From: an uncultured Pseudoflavonifractor sp.
GTDB taxonomy: Bacteria; Bacillota; Clostridia; Oscillospirales; Oscillospiraceae
Reading direction: 5' to 3'
DNA: 64,000 bases
Assembly (NCBI GenBank): GCA_947425785.1
Contig: CANEAY010000001.1
Coordinates: forward strand, 1 to 64,000
Numbering within the stretch: position 1 is the stretch's first letter; the number at the start of each line of letters is the position of its first letter. This document shows positions 16,636-24,988 of the stretch, one piece after another. Position numbers and translations under genes: made by a program. The notes beneath the pieces were generated by a model that was given only the letters and a program-made list of their open reading frames with translations, searched no databases and was not told the DNA's origin.

Positions 16636-19341
16636 TCACTCATTTTCTGGCTCGAAGATGATGTTTCCCATCTTAAGCTCTGCGCCGTAAGCATTCATCT
16701 CACCTGTGGAGGGGTCGGCGGCGTAGAATACGCATATGACTTGCGGCATAGAACTGCCTGTTTCAAAACCGTCCAGCCAGGCCCTCGGCACGTACAGCCT
16801 TCCGTTCCAATCGCTCTCCCAATGGCCTTCCGAGACGCCGTCGATCCAATTTTGCGATGTGCGGAAGATAGCCATGACCTGCTCATATTTCTCGGTGGGA
16901 ACGGGATCGTTGGCGGGATCGGTCTTATCCACAAAAGTTCCTGTGGCAGATTTGACAACGAGTTGGAGCGTTCTGGGCGGCCCCTGCCAAAGCTCGTCAG
17001 GGATGTTGTCTGTGGGAGCGAAGATGCGGAACGTTCCTTGCCCTGTCATATCAAAGGTCCTCTCCTGGGCAAGCTCGGGCAGCTCACTCCCTTTAAGCTC
17101 CGGGGATACCGTCACTGTGACCTCTCCAAGTTCCAGGTCGTAGGACAGCTTTGCCTTGAGCATAGCGAAGATAAATTGGCTGGCAGAGTCTGTCAGATCC
17201 AAACGCCAGCTCACATGTCCGTCTTCTGGAACGGTCTGATAGTCAAAGCGGCACAGTCCTGCGCTGGCGCCCAGACCGGCGCCGCCCTTTTTCTTTATTT
17301 CGGTTTTGACGGTAACGCAGTAGCTTACGTCCTTATGGCACATCAGATCCCCAACTTCCACTGTGACCCACCTTCCGCTGCTGTCTACGAAAGGCGCTTT
17401 TTCCAGAGTGGGGATCGGGATCGTACCGGCGTCCAGGGCATTATGGACTTCTATGGCCCTTACGCTGGATGGATAGACTTTTCCCAGAATGGTCATGTCA
17501 CAGCAGTAGTAGATATTTCCTTCGGTTTGGGTGTCTGCGGCGGGAATGGTGTACTCCTTGCCTGTGGCCCCGGGAATGGGAGCCTTTTCATTTCCGCTGG
17601 CATCGCCGCATTTATACCACTGATAGGCAAAGTTGTCCGGGCCCACCAAAAGATTGTTCCAATAACTGACTTTAAGAACTGCGGAGCCCCCCAAATCTAC
17701 TGCCGCTGGAGCCACTACGGTCACTCCGCTGACCGGATCCTGATGTTGGGTCTTTTCATAGACCATCGTCACGACCCAATTATCGCCGTTCTTTTCTGAC
17801 TTGGCGGGGGTAAAGGCGCTGCCGTTGCCGTCGGTGACGCTGATCTGCACCGTGTCCTCAAAGACATAGCCGCTGGTGGGCTTCAGGGTCACCACCGCTT
17901 GATAGGCATGGTCGGCGGTGAAGGTGTCCCTGGCTGTGCTGTCCTCCTTCCAGCGGTAAGTGGGGGCGGAGCCGTCGGCGTTGAACCACTCCGTCTTGGC
18001 GCTGCAGCCCTTATCCAACACGTCGGCAGTGTCGGGAACATTGCCGAAGCTGGGGGCGAGGAGCTGAAGGCTTACTTTGGTAAGGGTGATGGGCTTGGAG
18101 GGGGTGGAACTGCCGCCGGAAGAGCCGCCTCCGCCGGAGGTGCCGCTGCCGGAACCGCTTCCGCCGGGGGAACCGGCGGCGCCCTTATTGTCGATCTTGA
18201 CCCCGGCGTCGTTGGTCACCTTGTTCACCTTGCCCTCCACGGTGATCTGGGCGTCCTCTGCAGCGGAGGTGACCTCCAGGCTGGAGATGGTGGAGCCTTT
18301 GGCAACAGTGACCTTGGCGCTGTCATTGACAGAGACGGTATCCACCTTTTCCGTGTTGATGGTCACCGGGGCGTCGCAGGCGATGATGACGCTGCCCAGC
18401 TCGCCGCCGTCCAGAGTGACGCCGTCTCTGCCGTCGCTGATGTAGACCATGGGGATGGTCTTGCCGGATTCGTTCACCAGGCGGATGCGGCCATTTGTGG
18501 TCTTGGTAACAATGATGTTCTTCACGGTGCATCCGGGCAGAATGTGAAAGGAGTTCTCCCCACAGCCCCGAAGGATGATGTCACCCTTTACGGTGACCTT
18601 TTCCAGGGACACATCACCGTTCCCTACGCCGTCGGCCACAATAAGGTCGCCCTCAATGGCCATGTCCTTGAGATGTACGTCCTGGGCGTTGACGATGAGG
18701 TTTCCGGCACAGTCGGCGGAGTATATCCCATCTTTATTTACAAAGGCGGCGGCCATACGGCTCAAAACAGTGGCCACTTCGGCTCTTGTAATGGGGTCGC
18801 CGGGATGGATGGCGTCCGCCTTATCGCCTTTGATATACCCGGCCTCCCTCATGGCGGCAGCATACCCTTTGGCCCAGTCGGCAATGTCCTCGTCGTCTGC
18901 AAAGCCGGGCGCGTTTTTGCTCTCCTCCAGGCAGAGGCTTCGGGCCAGAGCGGTAAAGGCCTCCTGCCGGGTCATAGAAACGGTGGGCAGCATCCGGCCC
19001 TCTTTGGAGCCCTGGAAGATGCCCTCGGCGGCCAGGTGGAGGATGTTCTGGGTATACCAGGCCTTATCCGGCACATCGGCAAAGGTGTTTTCCACTGTGT
19101 TTTGGTAGCCCATGACCCGGTCCAGCACTGCGGCCAGCTCTGACCGGGTGACGGGCGCATCAGGCCGGAAGGTGCCGTCAAGATAGCCCTTGAGCACGCC
19201 GCAGCTGCTCCAGGTCTCCACTGCCTCCTTGGCGTAATGGCCCTCCACGTCGGAGAAGCTCCTGTCCTCCGCGGCGCCGGCCGGCAGGGCCAGGGCGGCG
19301 GCCAGGGCCAGGGCCAGGAACAGAGATATCCCTCGCTTCAT
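16636..19341 (-). CDS. S-layer homology (SLH) domain surface protein
   Basis: A 901-residue exported protein with a signal peptide (residues 1-23, ending PAGAA). Three SLH domains (about 28-205; FSDVEGHYAKEAVETWSSCG and GYLDGTFRPDAPVTRSELA mark the first) should hold it to secondary cell-wall polymer. Residues 205-385 are a short-strand region (LKDMAIEGDLIVADG, VTVKGDIILRG) suggesting a beta-helix. A Gly/Ser-rich linker near 390-415 leads to two or three Ig-like domains and an unrecognised C-terminus. No enzymatic motif is seen; it is likely structural or adhesive. ATG 19341 is preceded by AGGAGTGAAAGGAT. Confidence 0.85.
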   Translation of the reverse strand: MKRGISLFLALALAAALALPAGAAEDRSFSDVEGHYAKEAVETWSSCGVLKGYLDGTFRPDAPVTRSELAAVLDRVMGYQNTVENTFADVPDKAWYTQNILHLAAEGIFQGSKEGRMLPTVSMTRQEAFTALARSLCLEESKNAPGFADDEDIADWAKGYAAAMREAGYIKGDKADAIHPGDPITRAEVATVLSRMAAAFVNKDGIYSADCAGNLIVNAQDVHLKDMAIEGDLIVADGVGNGDVSLEKVTVKGDIILRGCGENSFHILPGCTVKNIIVTKTTNGRIRLVNESGKTIPMVYISDGRDGVTLDGGELGSVIIACDAPVTINTEKVDTVSVNDSAKVTVAKGSTISSLEVTSAAEDAQITVEGKVNKVTNDAGVKIDNKGAAGSPGGSGSGSGTSGGGGSSGGSSTPSKPITLTKVSLQLLAPSFGNVPDTADVLDKGCSAKTEWFNADGSAPTYRWKEDSTARDTFTADHAYQAVVTLKPTSGYVFEDTVQISVTDGNGSAFTPAKSEKNGDNWVVTMVYEKTQHQDPVSGVTVVAPAAVDLGGSAVLKVSYWNNLLVGPDNFAYQWYKCGDASGNEKAPIPGATGKEYTIPAADTQTEGNIYYCCDMTILGKVYPSSVRAIEVHNALDAGTIPIPTLEKAPFVDSSGRWVTVEVGDLMCHKDVSYCVTVKTEIKKKGGAGLGASAGLCRFDYQTVPEDGHVSWRLDLTDSASQFIFAMLKAKLSYDLELGEVTVTVSPELKGSELPELAQERTFDMTGQGTFRIFAPTDNIPDELWQGPPRTLQLVVKSATGTFVDKTDPANDPVPTEKYEQVMAIFRTSQNWIDGVSEGHWESDWNGRLYVPRAWLDGFETGSSMPQVICVFYAADPSTGEMNAYGAELKMGNIIFEPENE

Positions 19342-19387
19342 ATCCTTTCACTCCTCACAAAGAATGGGAAGTTTTTGCTTATATCCC

Positions 19388-19416
19388 ATAATAACACTGA
19401 ACTTTTTTCAGCGCAA
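19388..19416 (-). promoter_or_regulatory. Promoter of the SLH gene
   Basis: Minus-strand TTGCGC (19416-19411) and TATTAT (19393-19388) are separated by 17 bases, just after the gerQ terminator. Confidence 0.65.
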
Positions 19417-19420
19417 GGAT

Positions 19421-19454
19421 AAAAGCGTCTCTTTCTTGGGAAAGAGACGCTTTT
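19421..19454 (-). terminator. Terminator of the gerQ operon
   Basis: A stem of AAAAGCGTCTCTTTC with its complement and a TTGG loop; on the minus strand it follows the gerQ-like stop by about 34 bases and ends in TTTT. Confidence 0.8.
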
Positions 19455-19488
19455 GAAAGAAAGGCCGTTAGCGGCGGTTTTACTTGAT

Positions 19489-19977
19489 TCAGCCCCAGCT
19501 GGAGTCGCCAACGCCGGAGCCCATGCCGAAACTCATGTCCATCCCGGGGGCGAAGCCGGGGGCCATGTCTGCGTCGGAAGCGTTCTGGCCCATAGGCTGC
19601 TGCCCCATCCCCTGCTGACCGAAGAGGGGATTATTCACCTGCCAGGGCCGGTTGCCCGGCAGATAGAAGGTGACGAACTTGATGGAAAAGATGTCGCAGG
19701 TCACAAAAGTCTGGCTCAGCTCTTGGTAGAGGGTCACTACGCTGGTGCCCACGGCATAGAGGACGCCTGCCTTCCTGGTGATGCTCTGGGTGCCGATGAG
19801 GAACTCAATGACCACATACTGGCCCAGATTGTCAGCGAGGAACTGCTGCATGGAGCCCTCCATGGCCGGGGTGTCAAAGTCCTGCTGGGGCGGGGTGGTG
19901 ATGGAGCCGCGCTCGGCGGCGCCCAACACCGAGGCCAGGGCCGGGTTTTGGGTGGGATCGGAATAAATTCTTGCCAT
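19489..19977 (-). CDS. gerQ: Spore coat protein GerQ-like
   Basis: In Bacillus, GerQ is a spore coat protein needed to place the cortex-lytic enzyme CwlJ. The 162-residue product has a variable N-terminus, a core at about 42-110 (MQQFLADNLGQYVVIEFLIG, then TRKAGVLYAVGTSVVTLYQ and DIFSIKFVTFYLPG) with the length and strand pattern of the GerQ domain, and a Met/Gly/Gln-rich tail. A cwlJ-like gene lies immediately upstream (19 bases), which strongly supports the call. I identify it by domain shape and context rather than by exact motifs. Confidence 0.68.
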   Translation of the reverse strand: MARIYSDPTQNPALASVLGAAERGSITTPPQQDFDTPAMEGSMQQFLADNLGQYVVIEFLIGTQSITRKAGVLYAVGTSVVTLYQELSQTFVTCDIFSIKFVTFYLPGNRPWQVNNPLFGQQGMGQQPMGQNASDADMAPGFAPGMDMSFGMGSGVGDSSWG

Positions 19978-19996
19978 AAGTTGAAATGCCTCCCTT

Positions 19997-20431
19997 TCAG
20001 GTGTCCGCGTACGCGGCGGTGGGGTTGTAGAAGCAGTGGTCGCCGATGCGGACTACAAAGGAGCCCACGGCGGATGGAAAATTGGGTCTGCAATCGGGGC
20101 TGTAAGGGTTGAAGAACCACAGGGCGGTGCCCAGGTTGGTCAGCCGGTGACCTGCCATGGCCCACTCGGCAATGTCCCAGTGGATCTGTTCCAGGGACAT
20201 ATTGTAGATGTTCTGGGCGTTATATTTTCCCCCTACGGTCTCCATGGCGCAGACGAACTGCCGGGGTTGGAAGATGACCTGCTTGACGGTTTTGTACTTG
20301 GCGTACTCGCCGTATGTAACATTTACCCGGTTCATCACCACCGAGGCCACTGCCTTCATGCCGTTTTCTCCCTCGCCCCCCGCCTCGCATTTGATGATGC
20401 GGGCCAGGGCCTCCAAGTCGGAATATGCCAT
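19997..20431 (-). CDS. cwlJ: Spore cortex-lytic cell wall hydrolase, CwlJ/SleB family
   Basis: Germination enzyme that cleaves muramic-lactam-containing cortex peptidoglycan. The 144-residue protein is essentially only the hydrolase domain, as in CwlJ, without the signal peptide and binding domain of SleB. Visible motifs are LARIIKCEAGGEGENGMKAV with the probable catalytic glutamate, SVVMNRV, and the C-terminal ALWFFNP. It is followed by the gerQ-like gene, whose Bacillus counterpart is required for CwlJ assembly. Expression should be late in sporulation, though I could not identify a sporulation sigma promoter with confidence. Confidence 0.88.
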   Translation of the reverse strand: MAYSDLEALARIIKCEAGGEGENGMKAVASVVMNRVNVTYGEYAKYKTVKQVIFQPRQFVCAMETVGGKYNAQNIYNMSLEQIHWDIAEWAMAGHRLTNLGTALWFFNPYSPDCRPNFPSAVGSFVVRIGDHCFYNPTAAYADT

Positions 20432-20453
20432 TGTCTCACTCCTTTGCCGGTGG

Positions 20454-20879
20454 TCAAACGGGCGGCAGGTCGTCGGCCTGGGCCAGCTCCATGGCGTTCA
20501 GTGCGCCGCTCTCCTCGAGAAGCAGGTCGTAAAAGCGCAGCAGGGCCGCCCCCAGCACCAGGGTGGAGGCCAGGGCGTTGACCTGGGCGGAATGTTTGGC
20601 GATGCCCGCTCTGGCCCGGCGCAAAGCGTCCAGGGACAGACAGAGGAAGAATCCCAGGGAGCCGATGACCAGCGCTGACGAGGCCCGCTTCAGGGAGAGG
20701 ACGGAGGAGGAGCTGTCCCCGGGATCCTCTCCCCGGAGAGCGGCCAGGAGCGCTCGGCGCTGTTGGCCCATCGACCAGAGGGAAAAGAGGATGGAAACGA
20801 TCAAAAGGAGGATAAAAAAGATGGCTCCATCCAACTGCTTCAACCCCCGTTGGAGCTCCCGGCGCTCTTCCATAGCCAT
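20454..20879 (-). CDS. Small membrane protein of unknown function, upstream of cwlJ
   Basis: A 141-residue protein with hydrophobic helices at about 20-36 (FFILLLIVSILFSLWSM), 65-80 and possibly 95-110, separated by a charged loop. I do not recognise a family. It ends 22 bases before cwlJ and is probably cotranscribed with the cwlJ-gerQ pair, so a role in the spore membrane or coat is possible. ATG 20879 follows GGAGAGG; the open frame to 21038 crosses the upstream terminator and is not used. Confidence 0.65.
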   Translation of the reverse strand: MAMEERRELQRGLKQLDGAIFFILLLIVSILFSLWSMGQQRRALLAALRGEDPGDSSSSVLSLKRASSALVIGSLGFFLCLSLDALRRARAGIAKHSAQVNALASTLVLGAALLRFYDLLLEESGALNAMELAQADDLPPV

Positions 20880-20946
20880 GACCACCTCTCCGCCCGCTTC
20901 AGCCCATTCTACGCCCTTTTGCCCCAAAGGGTGCGCCGCCGAAAAG

Positions 20947-20984
20947 AAAAAAGCTCTGCTTCCACTGGGAAGCAGAGCTTTTTT
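20947..20984 (-). terminator. Terminator behind the M13 peptidase gene
   Basis: AAAAAAGCTCTGCTTCC and its complement around an ACTG loop, with A6/T6 on the two sides, 18 bases after the peptidase stop on the minus strand. Confidence 0.85.
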
Positions 20985-21001
20985 GTGTGAAGAAGGGAGG
21001 T

Positions 21002-23362
21002 TTACCAAACGCTCACCCGCTCCTCCGGGGCCACCCACATACCGTCGCCGGGCTGGATGTCATAGGTCTCATAGAATTCCGGCACGGTCTGCAGGGTGCG
21101 GTTGACCCGCAGTTTGTCCGGGGCGTGGACGTCGGCGGAGAGGAGGTAGAGCTGGGTCTGCCGGGAGGAGGTGGAAGCCCAGGCATTGGCCATGGCCCGG
21201 AAGAGGGTGTCATAGTCGGGGTCATCCAGGCGGCTGGCGGCCTCCACCACGCAGGCCACGGCCCCCAGGTCGGCCACATTCTCCGAGAGGGTCAAGCTTC
21301 CGCTGCAGGGAAGGCCGGGGGTGGCCTCCTGGCCGTCGTACCAAGCCACCACAGCGTCACATTTCTCCTGGAAGGCGGCGTAGTCCTCCGCTGTCCACCA
21401 ATCGGCGGCGTTGCCGTTCTCGTCGAATTTGGCGCCGTTGTTGTCGAAGGCGTGGGTGATCTCATGGGCGATGATGTAGCCGATGCCGCCCAGGTTTTCC
21501 TCCCGGCTGGCGTTCACGTCATACAGGGGAGACTGGAGGATGGCGGCGGGGAAGGTGATATCGTTGTTGTTGGCGCTGTAAAAGGCGTTCACCGTATCGG
21601 GGGAGGTGACCCAGCCGCTTTTATCCACGGGTCTGTCCTGGAAGGTCAGATACTCCGCCTTGGCCGCATTCTGAATGGCGGTATAGTTGGAGAAGAAGGA
21701 GCCGCCCTCCTTGGGGGAGCGGATGTCGGCGTCGTCCAGATAGGTCTCCCACTGGTCGGGATAGCCCACTTTCACTCCCATGGCATCCAGCTTTTTTATT
21801 GCCATGGCCCGGGTCTCCTCGCTCATCCAGTCCTGGGCCAGGAGCCGCTCTTTATAGATGGCGATGAATTCGTCGATCATACTCTCCACATCGGCCTTTG
21901 CCTCCGGGGAGAAGTAGGCGTCCACATAGGCCTGGGAGAGGTAGTCGGACAGCAGGCCCTGGACTTGGGCGGCGGCCAGCTCCTGGTCGCCCAGGCGGCC
22001 GGCAATACCGTAGTAGGTCTCCTGGAAATCGTAGGAGGCGTCGGTAAAGGCCTGGTTGAGGTAGCGGCCGGTGATGCTGACCAGGGCCTGACGGGCCAGA
22101 GCCTTCAAAGTATCCAGATGTGCCTCGTCGAAGAACTGGGCGGCGGCCTCCATGGCCCCCACATCGGTGACGGCGATGGTCTCCGCGGGCTTCAGGTCAG
22201 AGGCCTCAAAACAGGCGGTCATATCCACGTTGGGGAAGAGGTCTTGGAGCTCCTCCATGGTGTAGAGGTTGTAGATCTTATCCACGTTGCCCTGGTCTTG
22301 GGGAGGCAGGGAGGCGGCGGCCACAGCGGCCTCGGCCTCATAGACCAGCTCCGCCCCGGCCTGGGACTCCGCCTCGTCCAGGCCGGAGAGGGTGAAGAGG
22401 GTGGTCAGGTAGGTGAGGTAGGCGTCCTTTTGCTCCGGGGTGCCGTTGATGTAGAAGTCCTGATCCAGAATGGGGAGGAAGGGGCTGAAAATGACGCTGT
22501 ACCGGGTGGAGTCCTTCAAGTCGATGGTGAGACCGAAACCCAGAAGGGTGGAGAAGGAAAGCTCTTTCTCCATGAGGGCGTCTGCCTCCATCAGCTCCGC
22601 CAAAGTCCCGGCGTTCTCGATGGCGTCCAGATACTTCTGGATGGGCTTCACCCCGGCCTTTTCACGGCCAGCCGTGTCGGTGACGGTGTGGTAAAGGGCG
22701 GCGATCTTGGCCTCGGGGGTGCCCTTTTTCTGGGGGGTGGAGACGATGTCGGTGATGAGCTGGGCCACCTGGCTGTTGACCTCATAGGACAGGCCGTAGA
22801 GGACGCCGTTGATGCTCCAGCCGGCGGGGATGGCGGAGGAATCCAGCCAGTCCTTGTTGACGGCGGCGTAGAAATCATCCTTCAGCTCGGTGCCCATCAG
22901 GGCGTAGACCCGGCGGATGAGGATGTCCAGCTCGGCCTGGGTCACCGGGGTGTCGGGGGAGAGGCGGCCATCCCCGGTGCCGGCTACGATGCCGGCGTTA
23001 AAGACGCCGGCAAGGGCGGGCTTAGCCCAGTCGGGCACGTCGTCAAAGGCTGTGGCGGGGAAGGCGTTCCGGGCGTTGGCGCCCTCCGGGATAGGCAGGC
23101 CGCCGAAGGCCCGCTCCAGCATGGCCAGGGCCTCCGCCCGGGTGGCTGTCCGCTCCAGGTGGAGCTGGCCCATGTCGTCCCCGTGGAGGATGTCCTCGGC
23201 TGTGACGCCGGGGCAGTAGTCGGCGGCAGCAGACAGGAGGGTGTCCCGCACCTGTGCCCGGGTCAGGGCTTCCGGCTCCTGGGCAAAGGCGGCGGGGCAG
23301 AGGGAGAGGGCCAGGGCGGCGGAGAGAAGAGCGGCGGTGAGCCGCCGTTTCTTTTGAAACAT
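21002..23362 (-). CDS. Surface-anchored M13 family metallopeptidase with N-terminal SLH-like repeats
   Basis: A 786-residue exported zinc endopeptidase of the neprilysin/PepO family. After a signal peptide (ending AAFAQ), about residues 35-170 form SLH-like repeats (TATRAEALAMLERAFGG, GDGRLSPDTPVTQAELDILI) that would tether it to the wall. The catalytic half carries the zinc motif HEITH inside IIAHEITHAFDNNGA, the third zinc glutamate in SENVADLGA, and an NAFYSANNNDITFPAAILQ segment. M13 enzymes cleave oligopeptides; here it may feed peptide uptake. ATG 23362 has GGAG 8 bases upstream; an earlier ATG at 23398 falls on the promoter. Confidence 0.9.
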   Translation of the reverse strand: MFQKKRRLTAALLSAALALSLCPAAFAQEPEALTRAQVRDTLLSAAADYCPGVTAEDILHGDDMGQLHLERTATRAEALAMLERAFGGLPIPEGANARNAFPATAFDDVPDWAKPALAGVFNAGIVAGTGDGRLSPDTPVTQAELDILIRRVYALMGTELKDDFYAAVNKDWLDSSAIPAGWSINGVLYGLSYEVNSQVAQLITDIVSTPQKKGTPEAKIAALYHTVTDTAGREKAGVKPIQKYLDAIENAGTLAELMEADALMEKELSFSTLLGFGLTIDLKDSTRYSVIFSPFLPILDQDFYINGTPEQKDAYLTYLTTLFTLSGLDEAESQAGAELVYEAEAAVAAASLPPQDQGNVDKIYNLYTMEELQDLFPNVDMTACFEASDLKPAETIAVTDVGAMEAAAQFFDEAHLDTLKALARQALVSITGRYLNQAFTDASYDFQETYYGIAGRLGDQELAAAQVQGLLSDYLSQAYVDAYFSPEAKADVESMIDEFIAIYKERLLAQDWMSEETRAMAIKKLDAMGVKVGYPDQWETYLDDADIRSPKEGGSFFSNYTAIQNAAKAEYLTFQDRPVDKSGWVTSPDTVNAFYSANNNDITFPAAILQSPLYDVNASREENLGGIGYIIAHEITHAFDNNGAKFDENGNAADWWTAEDYAAFQEKCDAVVAWYDGQEATPGLPCSGSLTLSENVADLGAVACVVEAASRLDDPDYDTLFRAMANAWASTSSRQTQLYLLSADVHAPDKLRVNRTLQTVPEFYETYDIQPGDGMWVAPEERVSVW

Positions 23363-23399
23363 GGAAAGGACTCCTTTCGGATAAGGGAATAATGCCATA

Positions 23400-23408
23400 A
23401 TTATATCA
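23400..23408 (-). promoter_or_regulatory. Extended -10 promoter of the M13 gene
   Basis: The minus strand reads TGATATAAT, an extended -10 element, 38 bases before the start codon. The -35 region is poor. Confidence 0.45.
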
Positions 23409-23470
23409 CATACGGGGAAAAAGGAAATAGAAAATTATATTCCTTCTAATTCTTTCTCTCCCATTTGCCC

Positions 23471-23499
23471 TTGTGCCGAAAAAGCGAAAGTGGTATAAT
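23471..23499 (+). promoter_or_regulatory. Promoter of pyrE
   Basis: TTGTGC (23471-23476) and TATAAT (23494-23499) have a 17-base spacer, with the start codon 34 bases beyond. No room remains for a PyrR attenuator. Confidence 0.65.
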
Positions 23500-23532
23500 A
23501 TCTTGACAATTTTCGGCAGGAGGAGAACGACC

Positions 23533-24204
23533 ATGACCTATCAGGAGGAATTCATCACCTTTATGGTGCGCTCCGGGGTGCTCACCTTTGGAGATTTCAC
23601 CACCAAGTCGGGCCGCAAGACCCCCTACTTCATCAATACCGGAAACTATAAGACCGGCGCCCAGGCGGCCAAGCTGGGAGACTACTATGCCGCCTGCATC
23701 CAGCAGAACCTGCCCGATGGGGTGGACTGCCTGTTCGGCCCCGCCTATAAGGGCATCCCCCTGGCGGTGACGGCGGCGGCCTCCCTCTACCGCAATTACG
23801 GCCGTGACCTGCCCTACTGCTTCAACCGCAAGGAGGCCAAGGATCACGGCGAGGGGGGCGGCATGGTGGGCTACAAGCCCCGGGAGGGCGACCGGGTGGT
23901 CATCGTGGAGGACGTGGTCACCGCCGGCACTGCCGTGCGGGAGACCATCGAGCTGTTCAGACAGGTGGCTGATGTGAAGTTTGCCGCCCTTATGGTGTCG
24001 GTGGATAGAATGGAGCGGGGCACCGGGGAGAAGACCACCATCCATGAGCTTCAGGAGGACTATGGCATTCAGGTCTTCCCCATCGTCACCGTCCGCCAGG
24101 TCATGGAGTTCCTCCATGGCCGGGAGATCGACGGCAAGGTCTATATTGACGACGCTATGCTTGGCCGTATGGAAGACTATCTGGCCCAGTACGGCGGAAA
24201 ATAA
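23533..24204 (+). CDS. pyrE: Orotate phosphoribosyltransferase
   Basis: Converts orotate plus PRPP to orotidine 5'-monophosphate, the fifth step of de novo pyrimidine synthesis. The 223-residue cytoplasmic protein has the type I PRPP loop VVIVEDVVTAGTAVRET, the substrate segment SGRKTPYFINTG and the flexible loop FNRKEAKDHGEGG. ATG 23533 follows GGAGGAGAACGACC; the longer frame from 23473 overlaps the promoter. Other pyr genes are not nearby. radC follows after 16 bases. Confidence 0.95.
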   Translation: MTYQEEFITFMVRSGVLTFGDFTTKSGRKTPYFINTGNYKTGAQAAKLGDYYAACIQQNLPDGVDCLFGPAYKGIPLAVTAAASLYRNYGRDLPYCFNRKEAKDHGEGGGMVGYKPREGDRVVIVEDVVTAGTAVRETIELFRQVADVKFAALMVSVDRMERGTGEKTTIHELQEDYGIQVFPIVTVRQVMEFLHGREIDGKVYIDDAMLGRMEDYLAQYGGK

Positions 24205-24220
24205 AGAAAGGGGGCGCGTC

Positions 24221-24901
24221 ATGTCCATCCACAGTGGGCACAGACAGCGGATGAAGGGGGAATTTCTGGCCCGGCCGGAGTCCTTTCCCGACCACAAGCT
24301 GCTGGAGCTGATCCTCTTCTATGCCGACCCCAGGGGCGACACCAACCCCACCGCCCATGCCCTTTTGGAGCGGTTTGACTCCCTTACCGGCATCCTGGAC
24401 GCCCAGCCGGAAGAGCTGATGAAGACACCGGGCATCGGGGAACACGCCGCCGTTCTGCTGAAGGCGGTAAAGGAGCTTTCCGGCCGCTACTTGACCGGGC
24501 GGACAGATATGGAGAATATCGTGGCCTCTGTCAAAGACGTCTACGGCCTTCTGCGGCCCTACTTTTTCGGGGCCAGGAACGAGCGGGTGTACCTTCTCTG
24601 TATGGACGGGAAGGGAAAGAGCCTGGGAGTGCGGAAGATCTCCGAAGGCAATTTGAACGTGGCCGAGGTCACCACCCGGGGCGTGGTGGAGGCCGCCCTC
24701 TCCCTCAATGCGGCCCAGGTGGTGCTGGCCCACAACCATGTCTCCGGGCTGGCCATCCCCTCTGTGGAGGACAAGGCCACCACCGGCTATCTGTATCGGG
24801 TGCTGAAGACGGTGGGCGTTGAGCTGATAGACCACCTGGTTTTTGCGGACGATGATATGGTGTCCATGAAGGACAGCGGTGTGGAATTCCAGCGGGAATA
24901 A
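24221..24901 (+). CDS. radC: RadC-family JAB/MPN domain protein
   Basis: A 226-residue RadC protein. The N-terminus has a helix-hairpin-helix-like segment (ELMKTPGIGEHAAVLLKA, about 63-80) and the C-terminal half is a JAB/MPN domain with the complete metal motif HNHVSGLAIPSVED (HxH-x7-S-x2-D). Despite the historical name, a direct DNA repair role is doubtful; the activity of chromosomal RadC is unsettled. The start at 24221 follows GAAAGGGGGCGCGTC. It is probably cotranscribed with pyrE. Confidence 0.9.
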   Translation: MSIHSGHRQRMKGEFLARPESFPDHKLLELILFYADPRGDTNPTAHALLERFDSLTGILDAQPEELMKTPGIGEHAAVLLKAVKELSGRYLTGRTDMENIVASVKDVYGLLRPYFFGARNERVYLLCMDGKGKSLGVRKISEGNLNVAEVTTRGVVEAALSLNAAQVVLAHNHVSGLAIPSVEDKATTGYLYRVLKTVGVELIDHLVFADDDMVSMKDSGVEFQRE

Positions 24902-24929
24902 AAAGAGGGTACTTTTCCGCAGAAAGTCC

Positions 24930-24958
24930 TTGCAATCGAACAAATGTTTTGATATACT
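24930..24958 (+). promoter_or_regulatory. uvrB promoter with embedded LexA (SOS) box
   Basis: TTGCAA (24930-24935) and TATACT (24953-24958) are 17 bases apart. Nearly the whole spacer is CGAACAAATGTTTT (24937-24950), which fits the Gram-positive LexA/DinR consensus CGAACRNRYGTTYC at all but the last base. LexA bound here would block the promoter, so uvrB should be DNA-damage inducible. Confidence 0.8.
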
Positions 24959-24988
24959 GAAAAAAACTGCTGTCAGGAGGTGAAGTGT

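Noticed and set aside
18323-18532. Small frames inside the SLH gene
   Set aside because: Alternate-frame shadows; the main frame has clear signal peptide and SLH motifs throughout.
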